Assembly (NCBI GenBank): GCA_001564255.1
Contig: LKNC01000041.1
Span: 1 to 14,105 of the forward strand
Origin: Natrialbaceae archaeon Tc-Br11_E2g1
GTDB lineage: Archaea; Halobacteriota; Halobacteria; Halobacteriales; Natrialbaceae
Direction: 5' to 3'
DNA: 14,105 nucleotides
How positions within the stretch are numbered: position 1 is the stretch's first letter; every line of letters begins with the position of its first letter. The notes beneath the pieces are model-generated. The model did no database searches. It was given only the letters and a program-made list of their open reading frames with translations, and was not told where the DNA came from. The position numbers and the translations under genes are program-made. Shown in pieces: positions 6,071-13,180 of the stretch.

Positions 6071-7675
6071 TTACTTGTCGCCGGTCAGCAGGATTCGCAG
6101 GATGTCACCGTAGGCGGGCCGGGTGATGAAGACCCCGATCAACACGCCGAGAACGGTGATGATCGCGAACCCGGTGAGTTCACCGAGGCTCAACACGGCG
6201 AGCGGTGAGAGCGCGATGATAGTCGTCGCTGCAGCGGCCCCGATGATCCAGAAGGCCTTGCTAAACCGCGAGTCGAAGACCTTCCGGGAGTTGACCTCAC
6301 CTTCGTCCATCACCTCGTCGGCGATGATCACGAGGTCGTCGACCCCTGTGCCGATCACGGCGATGAATCCGGCGATGTGAGCGAGGTCCAGTGGCATTCG
6401 GATCAGGGCGGCAAACCCAAGCAGGATGACGACCTCCGCGAGTGCCGTGACGACCATCGGCGCTGCGACGCGGACGTCAGCGTATCGCAGGTAGACCATC
6501 CCACTCACGCTGAGCACCGAGAGGATCCCGATGAAAAGCGAGTAGGTCTTGAACTGGTCGGCCAGTGCCGGGGAGATCGAGAACGTCTGTTCCTGGCTGA
6601 AATCAAGCGGTGCGTCGAGGGCACCGGCTCGCAGGTTCGCCGACAGCGAGTGGGCTTCGGGCTGAGTCGGGGCCAGCATGACGAACGTCGGATCGTCCGC
6701 CCACTCACCGGTTCGCATCGACGGCGCGAGGTCCGACCCCATCGAGTGGGCGTCGACGACCTCATCGTCGACGACGGTGAGCAGACAGTACTGGTTCTCT
6801 TCTTGCTGCCAGCCGTCATAGCCAGCACACTGGCCGACGCCTTCGTCGGTAAAGCCCAGTTCGTTCAACTGCTCTTGGAACTCCGGGGCCGTCTCGGCGG
6901 TGATCGAGACGGGAACGTGGTGACCGCTTTGCTCGTTGTAGTCCGCCGGGTCGATCGTGGCGAAGTCGTCCTGGCGGAGAACCGTCTCGTTTACCTGTTC
7001 GTCCCCGTCGGGGTAGTGTGCCCAGACCTCGACGACCCCGCGCTCTTCGAGGAGACTGCGGAGTTCGCCAGGGGTCATATCGGGTACCTCGACGGTGATG
7101 AAGTAACTGCCGTCGATCGCCGACTGCTCTGTGACCCGGGCACCGGCCAGTCCGGCCTCGTCGATTTTCAACTCGATCGTCCGGATCATGTTCTCGCGGG
7201 TTTCGGCGGTCACCCCATCGCGGACGTCGTCTTCGGTGACCTCCAGGCCCGCTGCGTTCAGCGCGTCGCGGAAGTCACTTTCCGTGACGTCGCCGTCAAA
7301 CACCTCCGCTGTGTGGGCGTTTGCGTCCTCGTCGAACCGGACGGTCACGTCGGCTTCCTCGACCTCGAGTTCGTCGTACAGCGCCCGTTCGACCTCGAGT
7401 TCGTCGTCGGGTTCGATCTCGAGGCCCTCGGCGGTCATGCCGACGGGCGGAACGTTGATCCGGGTCCCCCCGTCGAGGCCGAGGCCGTACTGTAGGTTCG
7501 TCAGTCCGCGTTCGGCCGCGCTTTCGTCGTCTTCACCGACCGCTTCGTCGGCGGTTATTGGGTTGTCGTCGCCCATCACGCCGCCGGGCATAAACAGGGC
7601 AACGAGTGCGCCGATCACGAAGACGACGAGCAAGATCAGCCGCCAGTTCTCCTTGAGAAAGCCGGTCGCGCTCAT
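6071..7675 (-). CDS. secD: Protein-export membrane protein SecD
   Basis: This 534-residue subunit of the SecDF complex assists Sec-dependent export, in bacteria by using the proton gradient. One N-terminal helix (LILLVVFVIGALVALF) is followed by a large external domain with the LGLDGGTRI motif. Five helices then follow near the C-terminus, including the conserved VIGTGVDDLVIIADEV stretch with the membrane Asp pair. I chose the ATG at 7675 because it overlaps the secF stop as ATGA and is preceded by a Shine-Dalgarno-like GGGGGTGA at 7680-7687. The frame can also start at 7702, but that would add residues inside secF and ignore this signal. SecF precedes SecD in the transcript. Confidence 0.95.
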   Translation of the reverse strand: MSATGFLKENWRLILLVVFVIGALVALFMPGGVMGDDNPITADEAVGEDDESAAERGLTNLQYGLGLDGGTRINVPPVGMTAEGLEIEPDDELEVERALYDELEVEEADVTVRFDEDANAHTAEVFDGDVTESDFRDALNAAGLEVTEDDVRDGVTAETRENMIRTIELKIDEAGLAGARVTEQSAIDGSYFITVEVPDMTPGELRSLLEERGVVEVWAHYPDGDEQVNETVLRQDDFATIDPADYNEQSGHHVPVSITAETAPEFQEQLNELGFTDEGVGQCAGYDGWQQEENQYCLLTVVDDEVVDAHSMGSDLAPSMRTGEWADDPTFVMLAPTQPEAHSLSANLRAGALDAPLDFSQEQTFSISPALADQFKTYSLFIGILSVLSVSGMVYLRYADVRVAAPMVVTALAEVVILLGFAALIRMPLDLAHIAGFIAVIGTGVDDLVIIADEVMDEGEVNSRKVFDSRFSKAFWIIGAAAATTIIALSPLAVLSLGELTGFAIITVLGVLIGVFITRPAYGDILRILLTGDK

Positions 7676-8550
7676 CGGTTCACCCCCTCGAACTTGTACC
7701 ATCGAAGGAGACTGAGGTTCAACATGTAGGTGTTCATGAGGTCCGCCGCGAGTCCGACGAACAGGATGATGCCGACCGATGCGAGCAGTCCGACACCGAA
7801 GGCGTACGCCGAAATCGCCATCACGAGCATTGCGACCATCGACGTGACCGTCATCGTGACGCCGGTTCGCATCGCACGGTGGGTACTCTCGTAGAAGTCA
7901 CCGCCCCGACGGAGGATGTGGTTATTGAGGAGGATATCCGAGTCGACGGAGTACCCGATCAACATAAGCAGCGCAGCGACCGTCCCGAGGGTGAGATCGA
8001 TCCCGACGACGTTCATAAAGGCAAGCGGGATCATGATGTCCGAAAAAGCCGAGATCACGATCGCGATCGACGGGACGAACGTCCGAAAGAGCAAGAAGGC
8101 GATGACGCTCATCCCGAGGAAGGCGGCGGCGATCCCGAGCAGAGCGGTCTGTTGGGTCTGTTCGCCGAAACTCGCGGAGGTCACCGACACCGACTGGACG
8201 ACGTCACCCTCCCCAGTCGGTTCCAGGTTCGCCTCCGCCTGGTCGCTCAACGCCTCCTGTTCGGTCGAGGTGAACTGGACGATATACTGGTTATCGGCCG
8301 CCTGTACCGTCTGGACGTTCGTCGGCTCCTGTTCGAACGCCGCCGGAAGGTCGCTCTCGTCGGTCGTCGTTTCGACCGTCATTTCGGTCCCTCCGCCGAA
8401 CTCGAGCCCGAGCGAGACGGGTGTCCCGAACATCACGTACCATCCGCCCAGGATCGCGAGTGCAACCGCGAGGACCGCGAGCGGAACCGCCGCGAGTTGG
8501 CGGTTCGTGTACCGGGTGTAGTCGATCTCCGGTACGTCGAAATACCCCAT
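7672..8550 (-). CDS. secF: Protein-export membrane protein SecF
   Basis: This 292-residue partner of SecD has one N-terminal helix (AVPLAVLAVALAILGGWYVMF) and an external domain starting with the LGLEFGGGTEM motif. Five C-terminal helices follow, including the signature LMLIGYSVDSDILLNNHILR stretch with the membrane Asp residues. I chose the ATG at 8550 (MGYFDVPEID); a GTG at 8556 in the same frame is an equally possible start. A weak TATA-like GCTTACTT (about 8576-8583) sits near 28 nt upstream, which fits a leaderless message. It is the first gene of the secF-secD-rnhB unit; the stop overlaps the secD start. Confidence 0.95.
   Translation of the reverse strand: MGYFDVPEIDYTRYTNRQLAAVPLAVLAVALAILGGWYVMFGTPVSLGLEFGGGTEMTVETTTDESDLPAAFEQEPTNVQTVQAADNQYIVQFTSTEQEALSDQAEANLEPTGEGDVVQSVSVTSASFGEQTQQTALLGIAAAFLGMSVIAFLLFRTFVPSIAIVISAFSDIMIPLAFMNVVGIDLTLGTVAALLMLIGYSVDSDILLNNHILRRGGDFYESTHRAMRTGVTMTVTSMVAMLVMAISAYAFGVGLLASVGIILFVGLAADLMNTYMLNLSLLRWYKFEGVNR
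7680..7687 (-). promoter_or_regulatory. Shine-Dalgarno site setting the secD start
   Basis: The minus strand reads GGGGGTGA, one mismatch from the anti-16S complement GGAGGTGA, ending 4 nt before the ATG at 7675. It lies inside the end of secF and favours the downstream start with the ATGA overlap. Confidence 0.65.
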
Positions 8551-8777
8551 ATACACGGCAACTGTGTTTGGGGGGAAGTAAGCCTTCTCAATTCCCGCCG
8601 TTTTTTCACGTCTTTGCGTAGGGAAAGTAGAACGCGTCCGGGCGTAGCAGTCGGCGTCGACCGTCGTCTCAACACGTTGGACGTCTCTGTCGGTCGAACG
8701 GCCCGACGGAGGCCTGCGCCTCGAGGCGACGCCCGAGATCGGCTACGTTTTTCCCGGCCGTCGGCGTACCCCCTCCC

Positions 8778-9089
8778 ATGCCGACGATCTACATCACGGT
8801 TCCGCGTGACGCCGCCGGGGACGTCGTCGAGGCCCTCCTCGAGGACCGCCTCGCCGCCTGTGTCAACCGGCTGCCGATCGAGTCGACATACCGATGGGAG
8901 GGGGAGATCATCCACGACGAGGAGACACTCCTACTCGCGAAGACGACCGAGGAGGCCTACGACGATCTCGTAGAGTGTATCCGTGAGGTTCACCCCCACG
9001 ACGTTCCCTGTCTCGAACGCTTCGACGAGGACCACGTCCTGGCGGAGTACGCCGAGTGGGTCGAGTCGACGGTCGGGGGCCTCGAGTGA
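8778..9089 (+). CDS. cutA: CutA1-family divalent-cation tolerance protein
   Basis: This 103-residue protein has the full CutA fold pattern: an initial strand PTIYITVPRD, a helix AGDVVEALLEDRLAACVN, the ESTYRWEGEI hairpin, DEETLLLAKT, and HPHDVPCL near residues 72-79. Family members form very stable trimers of ferredoxin-like subunits and have been linked to divalent metal tolerance; the exact role in archaea is unclear. Length is normal. There is no Shine-Dalgarno sequence before the ATG, and a T-rich ACGTTTTTC element at 8745-8753 is a possible but weak TATA box. The gene is divergent from secF and lies upstream of L11, which has its own promoter. Confidence 0.93.
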   Translation: MPTIYITVPRDAAGDVVEALLEDRLAACVNRLPIESTYRWEGEIIHDEETLLLAKTTEEAYDDLVECIREVHPHDVPCLERFDEDHVLAEYAEWVESTVGGLE

Positions 9090-9110
9090 CGGTCGATCGG
9101 TTCCGGTGAG

Positions 9111-9141
9111 AGTCACCACGGTACGCGGCCACGTGGTGACT
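9111..9141. promoter_or_regulatory. 10-bp perfect inverted repeat upstream of the L11 promoter
   Basis: AGTCACCACG (9111-9120) and CGTGGTGACT (9132-9141) are exact complements with an 11-bp spacer, so the half-sites are centred about 21 bp apart, or two helical turns. It ends 5 bp before the A-rich BRE of the L11 promoter. It could be a dimeric regulator site or, as RNA, a stem at the 3' end of cutA. No T tract follows directly. Confidence 0.5.
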
Positions 9142-9145
9142 GCCC

Positions 9146-9164
9146 GAAAAAGCAACCCTTAAAA
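9146..9164 (+). promoter_or_regulatory. Strong BRE/TATA promoter of L11
   Basis: A GAAAAAG block (9146-9152, BRE-like) is followed by TTAAAA at 9159-9164. The TATA element is about 27 nt upstream of the L11 ATG at 9188, predicting an essentially leaderless transcript. Confidence 0.8.
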
Positions 9165-9187
9165 CTCGTGCGGGGATTCTATCGGGT

Positions 9188-9664
9188 ATGGCTGGAACCA
9201 TCGAAGTGCTCGTTCCGGGTGGCCAGGCCAACCCTGGCCCGCCGCTCGGTCCCGAGCTCGGACCGACGCCCGTCGACGTACAGGCGGTCGTAGGCGAGAT
9301 CAACGACCGGACTGAGGCGTTCGACGGGACCGAAGTGCCCGTCACCGTCGAGTACGAAGACGACGGATCGTTCGAGATCGACGTCGGTGTCCCACCGACG
9401 GCGGCACTGGTCAAAGACGAGGCTGGCTTCGAAACCGGTAGTGGGGAACCACAGAAGGACTTCGTCGCCGATCTCTCGATCGATCAGGTCAAAACGATCG
9501 CAGAGCAGAAAAAACCCGACCTGCTCGCGTACGACACCGTAAACGCCGCGAAGGAAGTCGTCGGCACCTGTGCCTCGATGGGTGTCACCATCGAAGGCGA
9601 GGACGCCCGCGAGTTCAAAGAGAAAGTCGACGCTGGCGAGTTCGACGACGTTCTGGCCGAGTGA
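9188..9664 (+). CDS. rpl11: 50S ribosomal protein L11 (uL11)
   Basis: This 158-residue protein binds the GTPase-associated region of 23S rRNA at the stalk base. The N-terminal domain begins with the signature EVLVPGGQANPGPPLGPELGPT, and the C-terminal rRNA-binding domain includes the segment DLSIDQVKTIAEQK. Length is typical of archaea. It has its own BRE/TATA promoter, and its message appears leaderless, unlike the L1 operon. It is separated from L1-L10-L12 by a minus-strand membrane protein gene. A T-rich stretch follows at 9714-9721. Confidence 0.98.
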   Translation: MAGTIEVLVPGGQANPGPPLGPELGPTPVDVQAVVGEINDRTEAFDGTEVPVTVEYEDDGSFEIDVGVPPTAALVKDEAGFETGSGEPQKDFVADLSIDQVKTIAEQKKPDLLAYDTVNAAKEVVGTCASMGVTIEGEDAREFKEKVDAGEFDDVLAE

Positions 9665-9713
9665 AACCAGCGGTTGCGCTCACCAGCCCGATCGGCTGTC
9701 CCCCGACGGTCCG

Positions 9714-9721
9714 TTACTTTT
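9714..9721 (+). terminator. T-rich termination site after L11
   Basis: The tract TTACTTTT follows the L11 stop by about 50 nt and lies just before the convergent membrane protein gene's stop. Archaeal termination often uses such T-rich tracts without a hairpin. Confidence 0.35.
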
Positions 9722-9724
9722 CGA

Positions 9725-10318
9725 TCAGATCCGGTTTGTCGGTGGGACGACACGGTCAGAACCGGGGCCGCCTCCGAGGATCACTCGAGTGCTACCGCCG
9801 GCACCCACGGCCGCGGCGAGGGTGAGGATAGCGATCCCGTAGGGCGCAGTGAGTGTGGCGATGCCGCCGGCGATCCCACCCACGATCACCCCGACCGAGA
9901 GCGATTCGGCTCCTACCCGGGCAGTTATACTCCCGATCGCGACGAGCCCCGTGGCGGCCCAGACGGGAAACAAAAGCACCCCGGCCACGACGAGTGGGAC
10001 GGCGAAGAACGTCCCGACGTCGGTCCCGGCGAGCACGAAGCCGGTGTAAGAGAGCCCACCGAGGACCGACACGAGCGGGACACCGATCAGCGTCGAGAGC
10101 AGCGGGCTTCCCGCCGCCTTCCGGACGGCACCTTTCCCGTAGGCCGGAAAGAGGCCGATCACGGTCGTTGCGACGACCACCGTCGCCACGAACCCGCCGG
10201 CACCGAGGCCGAGTACACCCAGATCACGAGACACATCGAGGACGGTCGCGACCGACGGGAGGCCACCGCCCTCGGCCGTCGTCTCGAGTACCGGTCGCTG
10301 TGAGGGCACCATCGTCAC
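9725..10318 (-). CDS. Multi-pass membrane protein of unknown function (197 aa)
   Basis: Four or five hydrophobic segments are visible: about residues 34-58 (ending VIGLFPAYG), 74-95, 100-128 (FFAVPLVVAGVLLFPVW..TGLVAIG), 140-160 and 160-178. The loops are short, and the small C-terminal tail ends in PPTNRI. The arrangement of a GLFP segment followed by a paired helix hairpin resembles membrane domains found next to haloarchaeal bactofilin-like proteins, but this is weak and no family is assigned. The start is a GTG at 10318 or an ATG at 10312 in the same frame; a TATA-like element at 10356-10366 would give a leader of about 16-22 nt. It runs opposite to the flanking ribosomal genes. Confidence 0.7.
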   Translation of the reverse strand: MTMVPSQRPVLETTAEGGGLPSVATVLDVSRDLGVLGLGAGGFVATVVVATTVIGLFPAYGKGAVRKAAGSPLLSTLIGVPLVSVLGGLSYTGFVLAGTDVGTFFAVPLVVAGVLLFPVWAATGLVAIGSITARVGAESLSVGVIVGGIAGGIATLTAPYGIAILTLAAAVGAGGSTRVILGGGPGSDRVVPPTNRI

Positions 10319-10355
10319 CGGACGTATCCGCTATCGAAACGGAAGTGAATTTCGG

Positions 10356-10366
10356 TGTAATATACA
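10356..10366 (-). promoter_or_regulatory. TATA-like element upstream of the 197-aa membrane protein
   Basis: The minus strand reads TGTATATTACA, the most A/T-rich element in this gap. A start site about 27 nt downstream (near 10334) would leave a short leader before the GTG/ATG. The + strand reading is also TATA-like, so a second, distal promoter for L1 cannot be excluded. Confidence 0.45.
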
Positions 10367-10508
10367 GTCACAAACGTGATCCCGGTGAACACACCGAGAG
10401 TACCACCGCTCCGGGCTTACGAGAGGACGAGGGAGGGCAACTGCCGGCGACGGGGACGAACACCGGCGCTCAAAGCGCGCTTCGCCCCTCGAGGAGCCAG
10501 TTCGACGG

Positions 10509-10515
10509 GTTTAAG
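10509..10515 (+). promoter_or_regulatory. TATA promoter of the L1-L10-L12 operon
   Basis: GTTTAAG lies about 27 nt upstream of a predicted start site near 10537-10540, leaving a leader of roughly 65-68 nt. That is close to the 70-odd nt leader described for the Halobacterium L1 operon. A small hairpin, GCGCT(CAA)AGCGC at 10466-10478, sits further upstream. Confidence 0.7.
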
Positions 10516-10536
10516 TTCGCCATCACCTTCCGTCCA

Positions 10537-10604
10537 AAGGAGACAGGCGAGTGCCTGTTTCACTGACCCGTAGGAGCATACCCTGCGTACTACGGAGGTG
10601 AACG
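10537..10604 (+). promoter_or_regulatory. Structured 5' leader of L1-L10-L12 mRNA (probable L1 autoregulation site)
   Basis: Two hairpins are predicted. The first is a 9-bp stem (10540-10548 with 10553-10561, one G-U pair) with a GAGT loop. The second is a 6-bp helix CCGTAG/CTACGG (10568-10573 with 10590-10595), an internal loop with GA on one side and GTA on the other, then GCA/TGC closing a TACCC loop. A helix followed by GA and a short inner stem resembles the L1-binding helix of 23S rRNA. L1 is known to repress its own operon in archaea by binding such leader mimics. The Shine-Dalgarno sequence overlaps the 3' strand of the second helix. Confidence 0.6.
10594..10601 (+). promoter_or_regulatory. 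Shine-Dalgarno site of L1
   Basis: GGAGGTGA is a full match to the 16S anti-SD complement, 3 nt before the ATG. Its first two bases pair in the leader helix 10568-10595, so folding or L1 binding would block initiation. Most single genes in this window look leaderless. Confidence 0.8.
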
Positions 10605-11243
10605 ATGGCAGATTCGGATATTGAAACAGCAGTGACTCGCGCACTCGAGGAGTCGCCCGATCGGAACTTCACCGAGACGGTAGACCTCGCGATCAATCTG
10701 CGCGATCTTGACCTAGACGAACCGTCAAACCGTGTCGACGAGTCGGTCGTCCTGCCGGAAGGGACCGGACAGGAGACCACGATCGTCGTCTTCGCCGAAG
10801 GGGAGACCGCCGTCCGCGCCGAAGAGGTCGCAGACGAAGTCTTCGACAGCGACGCGCTGTCCGACCTCGGCGACGACGACGACGAGGCCAAAGACCTGGC
10901 CGACGAGACGGATTTCTTCATCGCCGAAGAGGCGCTGATGCAAGACATCGGTCGGTACCTCGGTACCGTCCTCGGCCCACGGGGGAAGATGCCGACTCCG
11001 CTCTCGCCTGACGACGACGTCGTCGAGACGGTAAACCGCATGAAAAACACCGTGCAGGTCCGTTCCCGGGACCGACGGACGTTCCACACGCGCGTCGGCG
11101 CGGAGGACATGAGCGCCGAGGAGATCTCGAGTAACATCGACGTGATCCTTCGGCGCCTGCACGCCGACCTCGAGAAGGGCCCTCAAAACATCGATTCGGT
11201 CTACGTGAAGACCACGATGGGGCCCGCCGTGGAGGTGGCCTAA
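10605..11243 (+). CDS. rpl1: 50S ribosomal protein L1 (uL1)
   Basis: This 212-residue protein forms the L1 stalk near the ribosomal E site. Recognisable blocks are the N-terminal [22 protein letters not shown] segment with the RNA-contacting Phe, [19 protein letters not shown] in the middle domain, and the C-terminal [13 protein letters not shown]. Length and acidity are typical of haloarchaea. It is the first gene of the L1-L10-L12 operon, with a strong Shine-Dalgarno sequence and a structured leader, and probably regulates the operon by binding that leader. Its stop is one nucleotide before the L10 ATG; a GGAGGTGG Shine-Dalgarno sequence for L10 lies within its last codons (11231-11238). 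Confidence 0.98.
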   Translation: MADSDIETAVTRALEESPDRNFTETVDLAINLRDLDLDEPSNRVDESVVLPEGTGQETTIVVFAEGETAVRAEEVADEVFDSDALSDLGDDDDEAKDLADETDFFIAEEALMQDIGRYLGTVLGPRGKMPTPLSPDDDVVETVNRMKNTVQVRSRDRRTFHTRVGAEDMSAEEISSNIDVILRRLHADLEKGPQNIDSVYVKTTMGPAVEVA

Positions 11244-11244
11244 G

Positions 11245-12273
11245 ATGAGCGCGGAAGCCGAACGCAAAACCGAAAATCTCCCACAGTGGAAAAAAGAGGA
11301 GGTCGCACGACTCTCAGAGCTCATCGAGAGCTACGAGAGCGTCGGTATCGTCGGCATCGCCGGCATCCCGAGCAAACAGCTCCAGGGGATGCGCCGAAAC
11401 CTCTACGGAACCGCCGAACTGCGCGTCAGCCGGAACACGCTCCTAGAGCGTGCCCTCGAGGCCGCCGGACTCGGCGAGCTAACCGGGGAAGTCGACGGAC
11501 AGGTCGGCCTCATCGGAACGAACGACAACCCCTTCGCACTCTACAAGGAACTCGAGGCCTCGAAGACGCCGGCTCCGATCGGTGCGGGCGAGGTCGCCCC
11601 GAACGACATCGTCATCCCGGAGGGTGACACGGGTGTCGATCCGGGGCCGTTCGTCGGCGAACTCCAGCAGGTCGGCGCGAACGCCCGGATCGAGGACGGT
11701 TCGATCCAGGTCATGGAGGACTCGACGGTGTTAGACGCCGGCGAGGAAGTCTCGAAAGACCTCGCCGACGTCCTGAACGAACTCGGTATCGAGCCCAAGG
11801 AGGTCGGACTCGACCTTCGTGCAGTCCACTCCGAAGGCGTGCTCTTCGACCCGGAGGACCTCGACATCGACGTCGAGGCCTACGAGAGCGACGTGGCGAC
11901 CGCCGCCACACGCGCCCGGAACCTCTCGGTCAACGCGAGCTACCCGACCGCCCAGACCGCGCCGACGCTCATCGCGAAAGCGACGGGCGAGGCGAAGAGT
12001 CTCGGCCTCCAGGCCGCGATCGAGGACGAAGAGCTCATGCCCGACCTGATCAGCAAGGCCGACGCACAGCTGCGTGCGCTTGCTGCCCGGATCGACGACG
12101 AGGAGGCCCTGCCCGAGGAACTCCAGGACGTCGAGGCTCCCGCCGCCGAACCGGCAGAGACCGAGGAAGACGAATCGGCTGACGACCAAGAGGATACCGA
12201 GGAACCCGACGACGACGCCGACGACGACGACGACGGCGACGGTGCGGAAGGTCTCGGTGCGATGTTCGGATAA
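11245..12273 (+). CDS. rpl10: 50S ribosomal protein L10 / P0 (uL10)
   Basis: This 342-residue protein is the base of the ribosomal stalk and anchors several L12 dimers. The N-terminal rRNA-binding domain contains [21 protein letters not shown], and the archaeal/eukaryotic insertion domain follows ([18 protein letters not shown]). Helices for L12 dimer binding lie near residues 215-290 ([20 protein letters not shown] onward). A long Asp/Glu hinge then leads to the C-terminal EGLGAMFG, nearly identical to the end of L12. Translation is set by GGAGGTGG inside the end of L1, 6 nt before the ATG. L12 begins 15 nt after the stop. Confidence 0.98.
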   Translation: MSAEAERKTENLPQWKKEEVARLSELIESYESVGIVGIAGIPSKQLQGMRRNLYGTAELRVSRNTLLERALEAAGLGELTGEVDGQVGLIGTNDNPFALYKELEASKTPAPIGAGEVAPNDIVIPEGDTGVDPGPFVGELQQVGANARIEDGSIQVMEDSTVLDAGEEVSKDLADVLNELGIEPKEVGLDLRAVHSEGVLFDPEDLDIDVEAYESDVATAATRARNLSVNASYPTAQTAPTLIAKATGEAKSLGLQAAIEDEELMPDLISKADAQLRALAARIDDEEALPEELQDVEAPAAEPAETEEDESADDQEDTEEPDDDADDDDDGDGAEGLGAMFG

Positions 12274-12288
12274 CGGAGGACTACAACA

Positions 12289-12624
12289 ATGGAATACGTA
12301 TACGCTGCACTCATCCTGAACGAAACGGACGAAGAGATCAACGAAGACAACATTACCGGCGTTCTCGACGCTGCCGGCGTCGACGTCGAGGAGTCCCGGG
12401 TCAAGGCGCTCGTCGCCGCACTCGAGGACGTCGACATCGAGGAAGCGGTCTCCGAGGCCGCTGCGGTCCCCGCAGCCGGTGCTGCCGGTGGCGCGGCCGC
12501 AAGCGCAGCCGACGATGACGACGACGAGGAAGAAGAAGCCGACGTCCCGGACACGACCGAGGACGACGATGACGACGAGGAAGAAGAGGCCAGCGGTGAG
12601 GGCCTCGGCAACCTCTTCGGGTAA
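12289..12624 (+). CDS. rpl12: 50S ribosomal protein L12 / P1 (P-stalk)
   Basis: This 111-residue protein forms the flexible stalk that recruits translational GTPases. The N-terminal dimerisation domain ([21 protein letters not shown], then a helix ending [17 protein letters not shown]) is followed by an Ala-rich hinge. Two acidic stretches then lead to the GEGLGNLFG tail that contacts elongation factors. A GGAGGA Shine-Dalgarno sequence at 12275-12280 lies 8 nt before the ATG. It is the last gene of the operon, and a T-rich tract follows at 12653-12661. Confidence 0.98.
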   Translation: MEYVYAALILNETDEEINEDNITGVLDAAGVDVEESRVKALVAALEDVDIEEAVSEAAAVPAAGAAGGAAASAADDDDDEEEEADVPDTTEDDDDDEEEEASGEGLGNLFG

Positions 12625-12652
12625 GTCGGAGACGACGAGTTCACAACTACTG

Positions 12653-12661
12653 CTTTTCTTT
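12653..12661 (+). terminator. T-rich terminator of the L1-L10-L12 operon
   Basis: CTTTTCTTT lies about 30 nt after the L12 stop, with no strong hairpin before it. This fits archaeal U-tract termination and falls before the convergent ribL gene. Confidence 0.55.
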
Positions 12662-12718
12662 CGAGCCGAAACCGAATAGCGACGCTACCGGCTCTCTATC
12701 CCGTTGAAACGTCGACCC

Positions 12719-13177
12719 CTAGCGTTGCTCGAGAATCCGATCGATAATCAGCCGCGTCGAGAGCAGTTCCCCCTCGTATCGCGGCTCGCGTCCATCGACC
12801 CGACAGACCGTACAGTCGATCCCCCGTCGCCGTAATTCGCCCTCGATCGCCGCGTCGTCGTGGTGCTGGTCGTGTCCCAGCGCGATCACGTCGGGCTCTA
12901 GATTCTCGATCGGCGTGAAGATGTCCTCCTCGTCGCCCAGGATCGCCTCGTCGACGGCCTCGAGGGCGGCAACCACGTCCCGTCGTTGGCGGCCGTCACA
13001 GATCGGCGGGGCCTTGTGATCGACGTTCGTTCGCCGGGCAACGATCACACAGAGCCGATCGCCGAGTTTCGCAGCCTCTTCTAAGTAGTGAACGTGGCCG
13101 GGATGAAGGAGATCGAAGGTTCCCTGTGCGATTACGGTCCGTCCTGTCCTCTCACTGTCGTCGTGGCGTTCTGTCAT
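12719..13177 (-). CDS. ribL: FAD synthase RibL (archaeal FMN adenylyltransferase)
   Basis: This 152-residue cytidylyltransferase-like nucleotidyltransferase transfers AMP from ATP to FMN to make FAD. The N-terminal motif [21 protein letters not shown] carries the HxGH signature (His25-Pro-Gly-His28). The [10 protein letters not shown] segment near residues 98-107 and the C-terminal STRLIIDRI correspond to the family's later nucleotide-binding elements. Length matches characterised archaeal RibL (about 150 residues). A glycerol-3-phosphate cytidylyltransferase is the main alternative, but the archaeal context and size favour RibL. The ATG lies 3 nt after the JAMM gene stop, with a GGTGGAG element about 8 nt upstream, so the two form an operon. 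It converges on L12. Confidence 0.88.
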   Translation of the reverse strand: MTERHDDSERTGRTVIAQGTFDLLHPGHVHYLEEAAKLGDRLCVIVARRTNVDHKAPPICDGRQRRDVVAALEAVDEAILGDEEDIFTPIENLEPDVIALGHDQHHDDAAIEGELRRRGIDCTVCRVDGREPRYEGELLSTRLIIDRILEQR

Positions 13178-13180
13178 CGT

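Noticed and set aside
6377..7495. A 372-codon + strand open frame
   Set aside because: It is antisense to secD, whose motifs are clear, and has no recognisable domain.
7676..7702. An earlier secD start at 7702
   Set aside because: It would read through the Shine-Dalgarno site and extend the overlap with secF; the ATG at 7675 fits the ATGA junction.
8717..8728. 12-bp palindrome CGCCTCGAGGCG upstream of cutA
   Set aside because: It contains CTCGAG, which is common throughout the window, and has no position-specific support as an operator.
7879..8973. A 364-codon + strand open frame spanning secF and cutA
   Set aside because: It is antisense to secF and out of frame with cutA; both have strong family signatures.
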